NCBI GenBank assembly: GCA_021825925.1
Contig: JAKAFP010000006.1
Span: 1 to 64,000 of the forward strand
Length of the DNA stretch: 64,000 nucleotides
Reading direction: 5' to 3'
Source: Chloroflexota bacterium
GTDB taxonomy: Bacteria > Chloroflexota > Anaerolineae > Anaerolineales > Anaerolineaceae
Shown here: positions 1 to 8,606 of the stretch, one piece after another
Layout of the letters: every line of letters starts with the position of its first letter
Position numbering within the stretch: position 1 is the stretch's first letter
Position numbers and translations under genes: made by a program
Notes under the pieces: generated by a model
What the model was told of the DNA's origin: nothing
Databases searched by the model: none
Seen by the model: only the letters and a program-made list of their open reading frames with translations

Positions 1-230
1 GTCGTAGGCAGCAAGGGAGTATTGCCTTCACCAAGAGTGATCCATTTACAATCTTGTTCCAATCCAAAGAGGCTTGCATATTTCATCATGCCAAATTTGG
101 ACAGATCAATTTGATCCGCCACATAATCTGGGAACACAGCAAAATCGAATGAACCTCCGCAATCACACTGGTAAGGAATCCGGTCTGAGGGAAAGGGCTT
201 GTTACACTTGGTGCAGGCTATTTTTGTCAT
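1..230 (-). CDS. thrC: Threonine synthase, N-terminal part (truncated by window edge)
   Basis: About 76 N-terminal residues are visible; the rest lies beyond base 1. The protein opens with a zinc-ribbon-like pair, CTKCNKP then YQCDCGG, followed by a short linker and the block ITLGEGNTPL. That combination is typical of long-form, PLP-dependent threonine synthases, which convert O-phosphohomoserine to threonine in the cytosol. The ATG at 228-230 is the only sensible start. A TATAAT-like box lies on the minus strand at 267-272, in the 103-base divergent gap shared with scpA. A threonine-synthase-like PLP enzyme of another specificity cannot be excluded because the catalytic lysine is outside the window. 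Confidence 0.82.
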   Translation of the reverse strand, partial: MTKIACTKCNKPFPSDRIPYQCDCGGSFDFAVFPDYVADQIDLSKFGMMKYASLFGLEQDCKWITLGEGNTPLLPT

Positions 231-318
231 ATTGATTCCGATCAGGTTTTCATGTTTATAAGAATAATTATAGCCCGACATGAAAAATCCTAAAAAATGC
301 GGCCAGCCATGTTGATTC

Positions 319-327
319 TGCTATAAT
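319..327 (+). promoter_or_regulatory. Extended -10 promoter of scpA, predicting a leaderless mRNA
   Basis: TGCTATAAT is a perfect extended -10 element. Only six bases separate it from the GTG start at 334, so transcription should begin at or within a base of the start codon. There is no Shine-Dalgarno and no alternative ATG before the conserved GPLDLLL block of ScpA. Confidence 0.7.
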
Positions 328-333
328 AACCGC

Positions 334-1122
334 GTGGATTTTCAAATCGCAAGTCACCAATCTGAAGCATATCAGATCAACACCGAGGTTTATTCAGGGC
401 CTCTTGATCTGCTGTTGCAGCTTATCGAACGCGCAGAATTGGATATCACCCGTCTGGCGCTTGCCCAAGTCACAGATCAATATCTTGAATACCTTCATCA
501 CCTTGAGGAACAAAATGCCGCTGAAGTGTCGGCTTTTTTGGTCATTGCTGCACGTCTGGTGCAAATTAAATCCTCCGCCTTGCTGCCCAGACCCACCCTG
601 CCTGGAATCCAATTTGAAGAGGATCCCGGCGAAGCCCTTGCTCGCCAGTTGATCATCTATAAACGTTTCAAGGAACTTTCCGGTTTTCTTGAAGAGCGTG
701 AAGTCAAAAAACTGCGCACCTATTTACGTCTGGATACCACGCCTCGTGCCCAGATTGCAGCCAAACTGGATCTTAGTGATCTTACATTAGAGAATCTGCT
801 TCAAGTTGCCCACGAGATCTTCCATGACAACAACAATCTGCCGCCGCTCAGCGAGGTGGTTTCTTTTCCGCGTATCACCATTCGTGACAAGATCAAGGTC
901 ATTCTTGACAGATTGCAAAAAGACGGCGGACTTTCCTTCTCAAAATTGGTGGGCAAAAAGAGCAACCGCGTCGAAATTGTCGTGACTTTTTTGGCCATGC
1001 TGGAACTGGTTAAACGCCATATTGTCGGTGCCAACCAGGAAACCCTGTTTGGCGATATAGACCTTATCTCTGAAGGGGATGTCGCCGGAATTGAAGATCA
1101 GGATCTTGAGTTTGTTGAGTAA
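334..1122 (+). CDS. scpA: Segregation and condensation protein A
   Basis: 262 residues, the usual ScpA size. ScpA is the kleisin subunit that bridges the SMC dimer heads and, with ScpB, forms the bacterial condensin that organises the chromosome. The N-terminal block with SGPLDLLLQLIERAELDI is the diagnostic SMC-neck-binding region, and the C-terminal residues around 180-225 form the winged-helix-like region contacting the SMC cap. The middle is rich in charged residues, as in the family. The start is GTG at 334, directly behind an extended -10 box, so translation is probably leaderless. scpB is not next to it: the following gene is on the opposite strand after a strong terminator. Confidence 0.93.
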   Translation: MDFQIASHQSEAYQINTEVYSGPLDLLLQLIERAELDITRLALAQVTDQYLEYLHHLEEQNAAEVSAFLVIAARLVQIKSSALLPRPTLPGIQFEEDPGEALARQLIIYKRFKELSGFLEEREVKKLRTYLRLDTTPRAQIAAKLDLSDLTLENLLQVAHEIFHDNNNLPPLSEVVSFPRITIRDKIKVILDRLQKDGGLSFSKLVGKKSNRVEIVVTFLAMLELVKRHIVGANQETLFGDIDLISEGDVAGIEDQDLEFVE

Positions 1123-1140
1123 CAACTTTCCATTAAATTT

Positions 1141-1180
1141 AAATCCCCAGTCGTGCTTATTCACGAACTGGGGATTTTTT
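1141..1180 (+). terminator. Intrinsic terminator after scpA
   Basis: Long hairpin with arms AAATCCCCAGT and ACTGGGGATTT, an inner CGTG/CACG stem, then a run of T. It sits between the convergent scpA and the 182-residue gene ending at 1195. In the minus direction the T-run is weaker (ATTTAAATTT), so it may work both ways. Confidence 0.85.
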
Positions 1181-1194
1181 AATAATTACTGTAG

Positions 1195-1743
1195 CTATTC
1201 TGGTTTAGACTCTTCTTCAGAGAATAAATTATAGGGCAGTTTATTACCCACCCAGACAGCCATCAAACTGATGTTGTCATCAGATTCCTTTAGGTCAGGT
1301 TTCGCAGTTTGAATGCCCTTGATGAGTGATTCGAAATTATCCGTCTTGGGCCAGTCAATTTGAAAACCAGGCAGCAGACTACGATCTGCTTCAAGCGGCT
1401 GCAAAGTCCAATCCCGCTCGGTCAGGAGGGCATGCATGGCGATTTTAAGTTCAGGATGCAGGTTGCTCCAACACTCCATGATCGTGGCGGAAAATTCGTG
1501 TGACCGTTCAAATAAAGTCGGGCTATTTTTGATCTTGATTGCCAGAGGGGCCAATCCGCTGTTGCGAAAGCCGGGAATATTGACGTTCTTTGAAAACATG
1601 CGATTGATCAATTGCTTTTGCATGGGTGTTGCCTGATCCAAAGCAGAAAACACTTCATGCAAAACATCCAAGCGGTAATCGTCTCGCATAAATTCATTGA
1701 CCGCATGAAATGGTAAGACCTGGATTTTCTTTTCGTCACTCAT
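1195..1743 (-). CDS. Hypothetical protein, 182 residues
   Basis: I do not recognise the family. The protein is soluble-looking, with no signal peptide, membrane span or cysteine cluster. It is mostly helical and rich in Leu, Asn and Ser, with a tail of acidic residues (EEESKPE). It has two Trp-containing segments near residues 93 and 112 and a PGFQIDWPKTDNF stretch around 125-135. The start ATG at 1743 has AGGA about 8 bases upstream and lies 18 bases after the aldo/keto reductase stop, so the two genes are probably cotranscribed with this one second. The shared operon is the only functional hint. Confidence 0.7.
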   Translation of the reverse strand: MSDEKKIQVLPFHAVNEFMRDDYRLDVLHEVFSALDQATPMQKQLINRMFSKNVNIPGFRNSGLAPLAIKIKNSPTLFERSHEFSATIMECWSNLHPELKIAMHALLTERDWTLQPLEADRSLLPGFQIDWPKTDNFESLIKGIQTAKPDLKESDDNISLMAVWVGNKLPYNLFSEEESKPE

Positions 1744-1761
1744 AATTGTTTTCCTGTCGTC

Positions 1762-2709
1762 CTATGAAATGATCTTGCTTACCGCATCGCTGGATTCATC
1801 CAGTTTGCGTACTTCGTCTTCAGTCAGGTACCAGCCAATGGCGCCTGAGTTTTGTTCCACCTGCCCGATATTCTTTGCTCCAGGAATGGCTAAAGTGCCT
1901 TTGCTGATCACCCAGTTCAAAGCCACTTGAGAAGCCGTCTTTCCTTCATGATCCATACCAATACTTTTCATCAGTTTGATCAGAGGCTGTATGGCTTCCA
2001 ATAGATTACGGTTGTAATGGGCTGAACGCGTCCCCTTGGGCGGATTGTCAGGAGTGTATTTTCCACTTAAGATACCCATGGCAAGAGGGCTATACGCAAT
2101 TACCTTTATTCCATTGGCTTTGCAGAAATCCAACAACCCCTCTTTTTCAATTCTCCGTTCCAGCAAATGGTATTCCATTTGATTCGAAGCCAGAGGAATT
2201 CCCCTTTTCTGCAAGGCATCCAGGGAACGCTTGATTAATTCCAAATTGTAATTAGATACCCCAACTGCTGAGATCAAACCCTCTTCATACACATCAGCCA
2301 TCTGCTGCATCCAACTCTCAACACTCACAGGTGGCATTGGAAAGTGCATTTGGTATAGATCCACCTTTTTAAGCCCCAAACGCTTTAAACTGGCTGTCAG
2401 GGTCTTCCGTAAGGCGTCTTTTGAGAGTCTCCAAGGAAAAGGCATGATCTTAGTCGCCACGATGATTTGATCATTCACCGAAGGCAATAGTTGTCCGATA
2501 AATTTTTCTGACTTCCCCTGACCGTATACTTCAGCTGTGTCAAAAAAACGGATCCCGCTGTCAATGGCGGCGTGAAAGGTTTCTTCAATCTCCGCAGCAG
2601 AGTACTGGTTGCCGTATCCCCAAACCAGCCTGTCCCCCCAGGCCCATGTGCCAATTCCTAATTCTATCCCATCCAATACAGTTGATTTAGAAGATATTTG
2701 CGCATCCAT
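1762..2709 (-). CDS. Aldo/keto reductase
   Basis: 315 residues with the aldo/keto reductase (beta/alpha)8 signature. The catalytic tetrad can be read in order: Asp and Tyr in FFDTAEVYG, Lys in VATKIMPF, and His in LYQMHFP. The NADPH-binding half near the C-terminus includes SKGTLAIPGAKN. Such cytosolic enzymes reduce aldehydes or ketones with NADPH; the physiological substrate cannot be read from sequence. The ATG at 2709 is preceded by GGAGAAGAAT and, further up, by a TATAAT box on the minus strand at 2738-2743. It heads a two-gene unit with the unknown gene at 1195-1743. Confidence 0.88.
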   Translation of the reverse strand: MDAQISSKSTVLDGIELGIGTWAWGDRLVWGYGNQYSAAEIEETFHAAIDSGIRFFDTAEVYGQGKSEKFIGQLLPSVNDQIIVATKIMPFPWRLSKDALRKTLTASLKRLGLKKVDLYQMHFPMPPVSVESWMQQMADVYEEGLISAVGVSNYNLELIKRSLDALQKRGIPLASNQMEYHLLERRIEKEGLLDFCKANGIKVIAYSPLAMGILSGKYTPDNPPKGTRSAHYNRNLLEAIQPLIKLMKSIGMDHEGKTASQVALNWVISKGTLAIPGAKNIGQVEQNSGAIGWYLTEDEVRKLDESSDAVSKIIS

Positions 2710-2790
2710 ATTCTTCTCCGATTATTTCGATTCAATGATTATACACATGTTTAATACTCTCATAACTAAATACCATCCTATGAAATGGGA

Positions 2791-2796
2791 TATAAT
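2791..2796 (+). promoter_or_regulatory. -10 box for the zinc-ribbon gene
   Basis: TATAAT lies 32 bases before the ATG at 2829, followed by a strong Shine-Dalgarno AGGAGG at 2817-2822. No convincing -35 was seen. It lies in the divergent gap shared with the aldo/keto reductase. Confidence 0.5.
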
Positions 2797-2828
2797 TTAA
2801 AAACTAGAAAAACTCCAGGAGGATTCAA

Positions 2829-3476
2829 ATGGTAGAACACATTGAATTTGTAAACAATTACAATGACCTTTCTACGGACGAGGGTTTCCAGTTCGAATTT
2901 AAATGCAATCGCTGTCAATCAGGCTATCGTACCAAATTTAAACCTTCAGTCACCGGAAAACTCACCAATGCCTTGGAATCCGCCAGTTCAATATTCGGGG
3001 GCGTATTCGGAACCGCCGCAAATATTGGTGAAAGAGTTCGCTCTTCAGGTTGGCAAAAAGCAAACGATGATGCGTTTTCAGAAGCCATTGCTGAAATTAA
3101 GCCTTATTTTATCCAATGTCCCCGCTGCAACGCATGGGTATGCCGTCAAAGATGCTGGAATGTAAAAAAAGGACTGTGTAAATCCTGCGCTCCCGACTTG
3201 GGCGTTGAGATGGCCGCAGCTCAGGCCTCAAAATCGGTTGAAGAAGTCTGGGCGCATGCCGCCATGGCCGAAGAAGACAAGAAATTAGGCACTGAATATT
3301 GGCGCGAAGGTATTACTGCCACCTGCCCCAAATGTGAAGCCCCACTGGCGTCCAATGCCAAGTTTTGTCCGAATTGTGGCGAGTCTTTAAAAGCAAAAAC
3401 CAATTGTCCCAAATGTAACGCCGTGCTATTACCGAATGCGAAATTCTGTGCTGAATGCGGTCAAAAGATAGATTAA
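2829..3476 (+). CDS. Multi-zinc-ribbon protein
   Basis: 215 residues carrying many CxxC knuckles. An N-terminal ribbon starts with CNRC around residue 26 and a second pair is CPRC/CRQRC with CKSC near 97-122. The C-terminus has two tandem double-zinc-ribbon units: CPKC...CPNC and CPKC...CAEC, each followed by a short basic or acidic tail. Between the first two ribbons is a Gly/Ala-rich helix (FGGVFGTAANIGE) that could be membrane-associated. The C-terminal ribbons resemble the zinc-ribbon domains found on regulatory or scaffold proteins, but no enzymatic domain is present. Start chosen because AGGAGG lies 6 bases upstream. It is followed by a terminator before mutS. Function unknown. Confidence 0.8.
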   Translation: MVEHIEFVNNYNDLSTDEGFQFEFKCNRCQSGYRTKFKPSVTGKLTNALESASSIFGGVFGTAANIGERVRSSGWQKANDDAFSEAIAEIKPYFIQCPRCNAWVCRQRCWNVKKGLCKSCAPDLGVEMAAAQASKSVEEVWAHAAMAEEDKKLGTEYWREGITATCPKCEAPLASNAKFCPNCGESLKAKTNCPKCNAVLLPNAKFCAECGQKID

Positions 3477-3489
3477 CTTTTTTCAAATG

Positions 3490-3533
3490 TTTCGCGAATG
3501 GGTTCTCGCGAAAGCCTGAGCCCATATTTTTTT
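3490..3533 (+). terminator. Terminator in front of mutS with a competing hairpin
   Basis: ATGGGTTC (3498-3505) pairs with GAGCCCAT (3518-3525), with one G-U, and is followed by a T-rich tract to 3533. A second perfect stem, TTTCGCGA (3490-3497) with TCGCGAAA (3506-3513), overlaps it and cannot form at the same time. The element lies between the zinc-ribbon gene and mutS. Confidence 0.6.
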
Positions 3534-3549
3534 GAAATTCGGAATACGT

Positions 3550-6126
3550 ATGACTGATGAAATAACTCCAATTCGACAACAATACCTGGATATTAAGAAA
3601 AAATATCCGGATACCATCGTATTTTTTCGCCTGGGTGATTTTTATGAGACCTTTGACGAAGATGCAGAGATAACATCTCGCGAATTGGATATTGTACTCA
3701 CCGGCCGCGGCTCAGCCGACAAAGGTAAGCGCATCCCGATGGCCGGAATTCCCTACCATGCCGTCGAGAATTATCTCTCAAGATTGATTGATAAAGGTTA
3801 TCACGTTGCCATTTGTGAACAGGTGGGTGCCCAGCCCAGCAAGGGGCTCTTCCCGCGTGAAGTGGTGCGTGTGGTCACCCCTGGTACTGTCTTTGAACCT
3901 TCATTGCTTAAAAGCGACCAAAACAACTTTCTTGCCGCTGTAATCGCCACTGAAGATCGTTTTGGCCTTGCCTATGTTGATATTTCAACGGGTGAATTTC
4001 AAACCACCGAACTCGCCAGCCTCGATACGCTCAACGATCTGCGCTCGGAATTGACGCGTATACATCCTGCAGAAGTTTTATGCCCGGAATCACTCAAGTT
4101 GAACGGCTCCTATACCGGCCATATCACCCGGCTGCCCGATTGGCGTTTTGAATCCGGCCGCTGCCGAGAAACCATCCTGCGTCTCATGGAAGTCACCACC
4201 TTGAATGGTTACGGCATGGAAGGTCTGCCCCTCGCAATTCAAACATGTGGCGTGATCCTCCAATATCTAAAAGATACTCAGCCCTCCTCCTTGTTGCTTC
4301 TCAAGGGTATTTCGGTCTATTCCACCTCGGAATTCATGACCCTGGACGCAGCCACAAGACGCAATCTTGAACTCACTGAAACCATTCGCCGCGGCGACAT
4401 TCACGGCTCTCTTCTCTCGATCCTCGACCAGGCCATAACCCCCATGGGGCACCGCCTGATCCGTCAGTGGGTCAGCAAACCCCTGCTCAACCTTGAGACC
4501 ATCCGCGCACGCCAGCAGGTGGTGCAGTTCTTTTTTACCAACTCAATGCTCAGACTGGGCTTCCGCAGCCTGTTACAGCACCTGGGCGACCTGGAAAGGC
4601 TTGTCAACCGTGTAACCGCTGGCAATGCCATGCCACGTGACCTCGTGGCCATCCGCGCCATTATTGGACGATTGCCAGAGATCCGGGCGATCCTGCCTTC
4701 GGAAGAGCCCGCCCTGGCAACCTTGCTGCCTAATTATCATCTTTGCCCTGAAGCATTGGACTTGCTCGATAAAGCCATTGATGATGATCCTCCCGCCACA
4801 CTGGCAAACACCGGCATCATTCGTCCCCGCTACTCTGAAGAACTTGATAACGTCATCGAAATGTCCCGTCACGCCCGAGAATGGATCTCAAATCTCGAAA
4901 GCGTGGAAAGAGAACGCACCGGCATCCGCTCACTCAAAGTCGGATTCAATAAAGTCTTTGGATACTATCTGGAGATCACGCACAGCAATACAGACCAGGC
5001 GCCGCCTGAATATATCCGTAAACAAACGCTGGTGAATGCAGAACGCTATATCACACCTGAAATGAAAGAATATGAATCACTGGTGTTGAATGCCGAAGAA
5101 CGCATTCATGAGATCGAGTTGAAGCTCTTCAAAGAACTATGTCAACAGTTGACCCTCTCGATACCGCGTCTATTGGAGACATCCAGAACCTTGGCTGAAT
5201 TGGATGTGCAAGCTGGTCTCGCTGAAATAGCCTCGCTTGAAAAATATGCCCTGCCTGAAATGACCGAGGGCACGGACCTTGATATCACCGATGGCCGCCA
5301 TCCGGTGGTTGAAACCACCCTGCATGAAGAACGTTTCGTACCCAATGACATCATTTTGGAACCTGCCGAAACCATCCGCATCATCACTGGCCCCAACATG
5401 GCCGGTAAATCCACATTCCTGCGTCAGGTGGCCTTGATCGTATTGATGGCCCAAATAGGATCCTTTGTACCGGCTTCGAAAGCCAAAATTGGGCTGGTGG
5501 ATCGCATTTTCACACGCATCGGCGCCCAGGATGAGATCCACGCAGGGCAATCCACCTTCATGGTGGAAATGATCGAAACTGCCAACATCCTCAACCACGC
5601 CACTCCGCGCAGCCTGATCATTCTGGACGAGATCGGCCGCGGAACCTCAACCTATGATGGACTTTCGATCGCATGGTCGGTGGTCGAATTCCTGCACAAC
5701 CATCCTCGCTTGAAATCGCGCACCTTTTTTGCGACCCATTACCATGAATTGACTCAGCTCAGTGAACTTTTGCCTGGCGTGCGGAATTACAACGTGGCGG
5801 TCAGCGAAACCGGCAACACGGTCGTCTTTTTACACAAGATTGTTCCTGGCGGTGCGGATCGCTCTTACGGCATCCATGTGGCTCAGATGGCTGGCATTCC
5901 GCGTCCTGTCATCTCACGAGCAACCGAGATACTAAAACAACTTCAAGAAAGTTCTGGATCGGCAGTCAAGATCGAAGCGCAGCCTTCAACACAGATGGCG
6001 CTCTTTCCCGAGACCAATCCGCTGCTGGATGAACTCAAAGGGATTGATCTAAACACCATTCCCCCTTTGGAAGCGTTAAATATTATGTACGAGTGGCAAC
6101 GGAAGTTTATAACTCCCAAGAAATAG
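3550..6126 (+). CDS. mutS: DNA mismatch repair protein MutS
   Basis: 858 residues, standard for MutS, which binds mismatched DNA as a dimer and uses ATP to signal repair. The mismatch-reading domain has the Phe-x-Glu motif in FFRLGDFYETF near residue 25. The ATPase at the C-terminus has the Walker A GPNMAGKST at about 614-622, the Walker B LIILDEIGRG and the conserved FATHYHELT near 727. A frame-open TTG exists at 3532, but the ATG at 3550 fits the usual MutS N-terminus (xxTPxxxQYxxxK). No clear Shine-Dalgarno precedes it. mutL is not in the window. The stop codon lies inside the loop of the terminator hairpin. Confidence 0.96.
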   Translation: MTDEITPIRQQYLDIKKKYPDTIVFFRLGDFYETFDEDAEITSRELDIVLTGRGSADKGKRIPMAGIPYHAVENYLSRLIDKGYHVAICEQVGAQPSKGLFPREVVRVVTPGTVFEPSLLKSDQNNFLAAVIATEDRFGLAYVDISTGEFQTTELASLDTLNDLRSELTRIHPAEVLCPESLKLNGSYTGHITRLPDWRFESGRCRETILRLMEVTTLNGYGMEGLPLAIQTCGVILQYLKDTQPSSLLLLKGISVYSTSEFMTLDAATRRNLELTETIRRGDIHGSLLSILDQAITPMGHRLIRQWVSKPLLNLETIRARQQVVQFFFTNSMLRLGFRSLLQHLGDLERLVNRVTAGNAMPRDLVAIRAIIGRLPEIRAILPSEEPALATLLPNYHLCPEALDLLDKAIDDDPPATLANTGIIRPRYSEELDNVIEMSRHAREWISNLESVERERTGIRSLKVGFNKVFGYYLEITHSNTDQAPPEYIRKQTLVNAERYITPEMKEYESLVLNAEERIHEIELKLFKELCQQLTLSIPRLLETSRTLAELDVQAGLAEIASLEKYALPEMTEGTDLDITDGRHPVVETTLHEERFVPNDIILEPAETIRIITGPNMAGKSTFLRQVALIVLMAQIGSFVPASKAKIGLVDRIFTRIGAQDEIHAGQSTFMVEMIETANILNHATPRSLIILDEIGRGTSTYDGLSIAWSVVEFLHNHPRLKSRTFFATHYHELTQLSELLPGVRNYNVAVSETGNTVVFLHKIVPGGADRSYGIHVAQMAGIPRPVISRATEILKQLQESSGSAVKIEAQPSTQMALFPETNPLLDELKGIDLNTIPPLEALNIMYEWQRKFITPKK

Positions 6127-6148
6127 ATCTTGGGAGTTTATTTTTTCG
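6111..6148 (+). terminator. Intrinsic terminator overlapping the mutS stop
   Basis: AACTCCCAAG (6111-6120) pairs perfectly with CTTGGGAGTT (6129-6138) and is followed by TATTTTTT. The mutS stop TAG (6124-6126) is in the loop, and the convergent minus-strand gene ends at 6138, so both genes end within this hairpin. On the minus strand no T-run follows. Confidence 0.85.
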
Positions 6149-7190
6149 TAACAAACCAAACCACCATCAGGACCAAACCAATTGCGAGGGCTCCAAGACA
6201 CCAGACCAGAAGTCCCTGGCCGGCGGTTTGCAGTCCCTGTTGAAAAACATCAACCAGCAGTCCTTCAAGGCCTTGTAGTGAACCTAGGCTTGAATTGGCA
6301 AAAATACTGCTTAGATCCCTTCCCCCAAATAAATAAAGCCAGGCGCCTGGGATTGAAGAAACAATACTGGCAAAGATCAGCGGGGTTCCCAGTGCTCCCG
6401 TCATCCAACGCATTGAGCGAATGGATAATATAACGATCATCAATGCCAGCAATAAGGAGATCCAAGGAAAAAGCGATAGTACCACTCTAAAACTTCGATA
6501 AAGTTGAAATAATGGTGATCTGATGAGGTTTTCAGTAATGCCAGCTTGACCCTCAGGCGGAAGGATGATGACTGTCGGAAGACTGGCAGAAAATGAATAG
6601 ATGACCGGGTCCAGCATGGTATCCATATTAAACAAATCACTGGATGGCGGATGGCATAAGGCAAAACCGCCCTGTCCACTTTGCATGGCGATCATGATTT
6701 GTGTTAGTTGATCATCAGAACAATCTGGCAAATTTTCCAGAAAGGTCACTAGAGCCTGCTTTCCAGCTGGACTTTCAAGGTAGTCTTTGATGGGTTGAAA
6801 ATCAATAATGATGCTCAATTTATCCGTTCTGAGATTCATATATTCCAAAACGGATGCCATTGCAGCATTTGTTTCTGCCTCGATCCATCCGGGTGGCAAA
6901 AGGGATGTCATCAGCCATTTGAATTGCTGCTGATCCAGCCCTGCCAAAATTCCACCTTGCAATGCTGTTGTTCCTGAAGACATCACAGTGTCCGCCAACA
7001 AAACGGGCACTTGATCATAAAAATTGGTTTTCTTTAGTACCCCGGCGTAAAAATCCGTTTTAAAGAGGGTTTGGTTGACTGAGAGATTAATAATGGTAGG
7101 GATCAGGCACACTGCCAACAAAATTGACAGGCCGATGATCAGCCCTTTTCCGGCTGTATTTGGGTATGTTTTTTCAGGAGGTGTAATCAT
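6138..7190 (-). CDS. Hypothetical membrane protein, 350 residues
   Basis: Unrecognised family. One N-terminal membrane span (about residues 15-37) is followed by a ~190-residue extracytoplasmic region with two conserved-looking cysteines (CSDD and ALCHPP). Three hydrophobic segments then follow in the C-terminal third (around 240-260, 268-290 and 325-347). This layout, a large outside loop between the first span and a C-terminal bundle, suggests a surface or envelope protein. It follows the GH13 gene after 15 bases on the same strand, so it is probably the last gene of the fmt-panE-GH13 unit. The start ATG at 7190 lacks a good Shine-Dalgarno; translational coupling is possible. Confidence 0.75.
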   Translation of the reverse strand: MITPPEKTYPNTAGKGLIIGLSILLAVCLIPTIINLSVNQTLFKTDFYAGVLKKTNFYDQVPVLLADTVMSSGTTALQGGILAGLDQQQFKWLMTSLLPPGWIEAETNAAMASVLEYMNLRTDKLSIIIDFQPIKDYLESPAGKQALVTFLENLPDCSDDQLTQIMIAMQSGQGGFALCHPPSSDLFNMDTMLDPVIYSFSASLPTVIILPPEGQAGITENLIRSPLFQLYRSFRVVLSLFPWISLLLALMIVILSIRSMRWMTGALGTPLIFASIVSSIPGAWLYLFGGRDLSSIFANSSLGSLQGLEGLLVDVFQQGLQTAGQGLLVWCLGALAIGLVLMVVWFVTKK

Positions 7191-7205
7191 AAATTTTCGT
7201 TTTGC

Positions 7206-8606
7206 TTAATATGGGAAAAGCAGGCCACCAGAGAATGCTGCAAGTCTGATCGTCACTTTTTGGTCTGTCACCAGGTACTCTTCTGTTGCCAACACGTTGC
7301 GCAAACTTTTATGAGTTGCCAGAGGAGTACCGCTCAAGTCTATGGTCATTTCTGAAGGAGAATTTTCAAAATTGATGATAGTCAGACCGCATTCATTCTC
7401 TATCGTCCTGACAAACGCCAGACAATTGTTGCAGGGCTCAGTATTCAAGAGTTTGAAATTTCCTCGGCGCAAGGCGACTTTGTCTTTTCTGTAACGGATC
7501 AATTTCTTGATCCAATCCCTCAAGGGCGTCATCCATTGTGACTCATCCCAATTGAAAGTTCTTCGACAGTCGGGGTCGCGGCCACCCAATAAACCAATTT
7601 CATCGCCGTAGTAGATCGCTGGGGCACCACTCAGAGTAAACAGCAGCAGATACCCCAATTTTGCTTTTGCGAGGTCTGCTCCCACCTTGGTCAAAAAACG
7701 TTCAACATCGTGACTGCCTAACAGGTTATACATGGCACGGCTATTTTCATCATTGTATTTTGTTTGCCATTTTTGAAGGCCTAATCGAAACTCGTCTATT
7801 TTGATTTCATTATTTAGCTTATCAATGATCAAATCCCGAACCGGGTAATTCATCAAACCATCAAAATGCGAATCGCCCACCCAACGCTCATCGCCATCCC
7901 AAATCTCACCCACCAGATAGGCATCTGGATTGGCGCTTCTAACCACATTTCTGAAACGCAACCAAAAAGCGTCATCATTGATCTCGTTTGGAACGTCCAG
8001 ACGCCAGCCGTCAATCCCCTGTTCGATCCAATACCGGGCAACTTTGAGAATATAGTCTTCGACGTCAGGGTTTGAAGTGTTAAATTTCGGCAGACTTTTA
8101 TACTTCCACCAGGCATCATAAGTGGTGGCATCGCCCGGAGAATACGCATCCACGGGGAATTTCTTTATATGAAACCAATCCAGGTAGGGAGAATCAGCCT
8201 GATTTTCGAGCACATCATTGAAGGCAAAAAAACCTCTGCCGCAATGGTTGAATACGCCATCAAGGATCACTTTCATTTCATTGCGATGAGCCACATCCAA
8301 AAGCGTAAAAAACTCGATCTTGCTTCCTAATTTTGGATCAATCTGAAAATAATCAACGGCATTATAACGGTGATTGGATGGTGAGAGGAAGATGGGATTC
8401 AGGTAAATGGCGTTAATCCCAAGATCCAGCAGGTAATACATATGATCAATGATGCCCTTGAGATCGCCACCATGGAACCCCAGGATGGTTGGTTTGGCAT
8501 TCCAAGGCAATGCTGATTTTGGATTATTTCCGTTAATTCCATTCGCAAAACGGTCTGGAAATATTTGGTAAAAGATGCTGTCTTGAACCCAACCAGGAAC
8601 ACTCAT
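7206..8606 (-). CDS. GH13 alpha-glucanase (cyclomaltodextrinase/neopullulanase-like), cytoplasmic
   Basis: 466 residues, a GH13 (beta/alpha)8 enzyme acting on alpha-1,4/1,6 glucans. The four family regions can be read: DGVFNHCG; GWRLDV with the nucleophile Asp204; GEIWD with the acid/base Glu234; and GSHD with Asp300. The small C-terminal beta domain ends in GGLLFPY. There is no signal peptide, so it should act on imported maltodextrins. It starts at the catalytic barrel and lacks the ~120-residue N-terminal domain usual in cyclomaltodextrinases and neopullulanases. The ATG at 8606 is chosen over one at 8624 because it has AAGAGG five bases upstream and forms a TAATG overlap with the preceding stop. 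It is far from the sugar-uptake operon at 22-31 kb but fits the same pathway. Confidence 0.88.
   Translation of the reverse strand: MSVPGWVQDSIFYQIFPDRFANGINGNNPKSALPWNAKPTILGFHGGDLKGIIDHMYYLLDLGINAIYLNPIFLSPSNHRYNAVDYFQIDPKLGSKIEFFTLLDVAHRNEMKVILDGVFNHCGRGFFAFNDVLENQADSPYLDWFHIKKFPVDAYSPGDATTYDAWWKYKSLPKFNTSNPDVEDYILKVARYWIEQGIDGWRLDVPNEINDDAFWLRFRNVVRSANPDAYLVGEIWDGDERWVGDSHFDGLMNYPVRDLIIDKLNNEIKIDEFRLGLQKWQTKYNDENSRAMYNLLGSHDVERFLTKVGADLAKAKLGYLLLFTLSGAPAIYYGDEIGLLGGRDPDCRRTFNWDESQWMTPLRDWIKKLIRYRKDKVALRRGNFKLLNTEPCNNCLAFVRTIENECGLTIINFENSPSEMTIDLSGTPLATHKSLRNVLATEEYLVTDQKVTIRLAAFSGGLLFPY

Noticed and set aside
4573-5598. Long open frames antisense to mutS and similar ones antisense to rpoC and the sensor kinase
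   Set aside because: They have no recognisable domains, no Shine-Dalgarno, and follow the codon bias of the real genes on the other strand.
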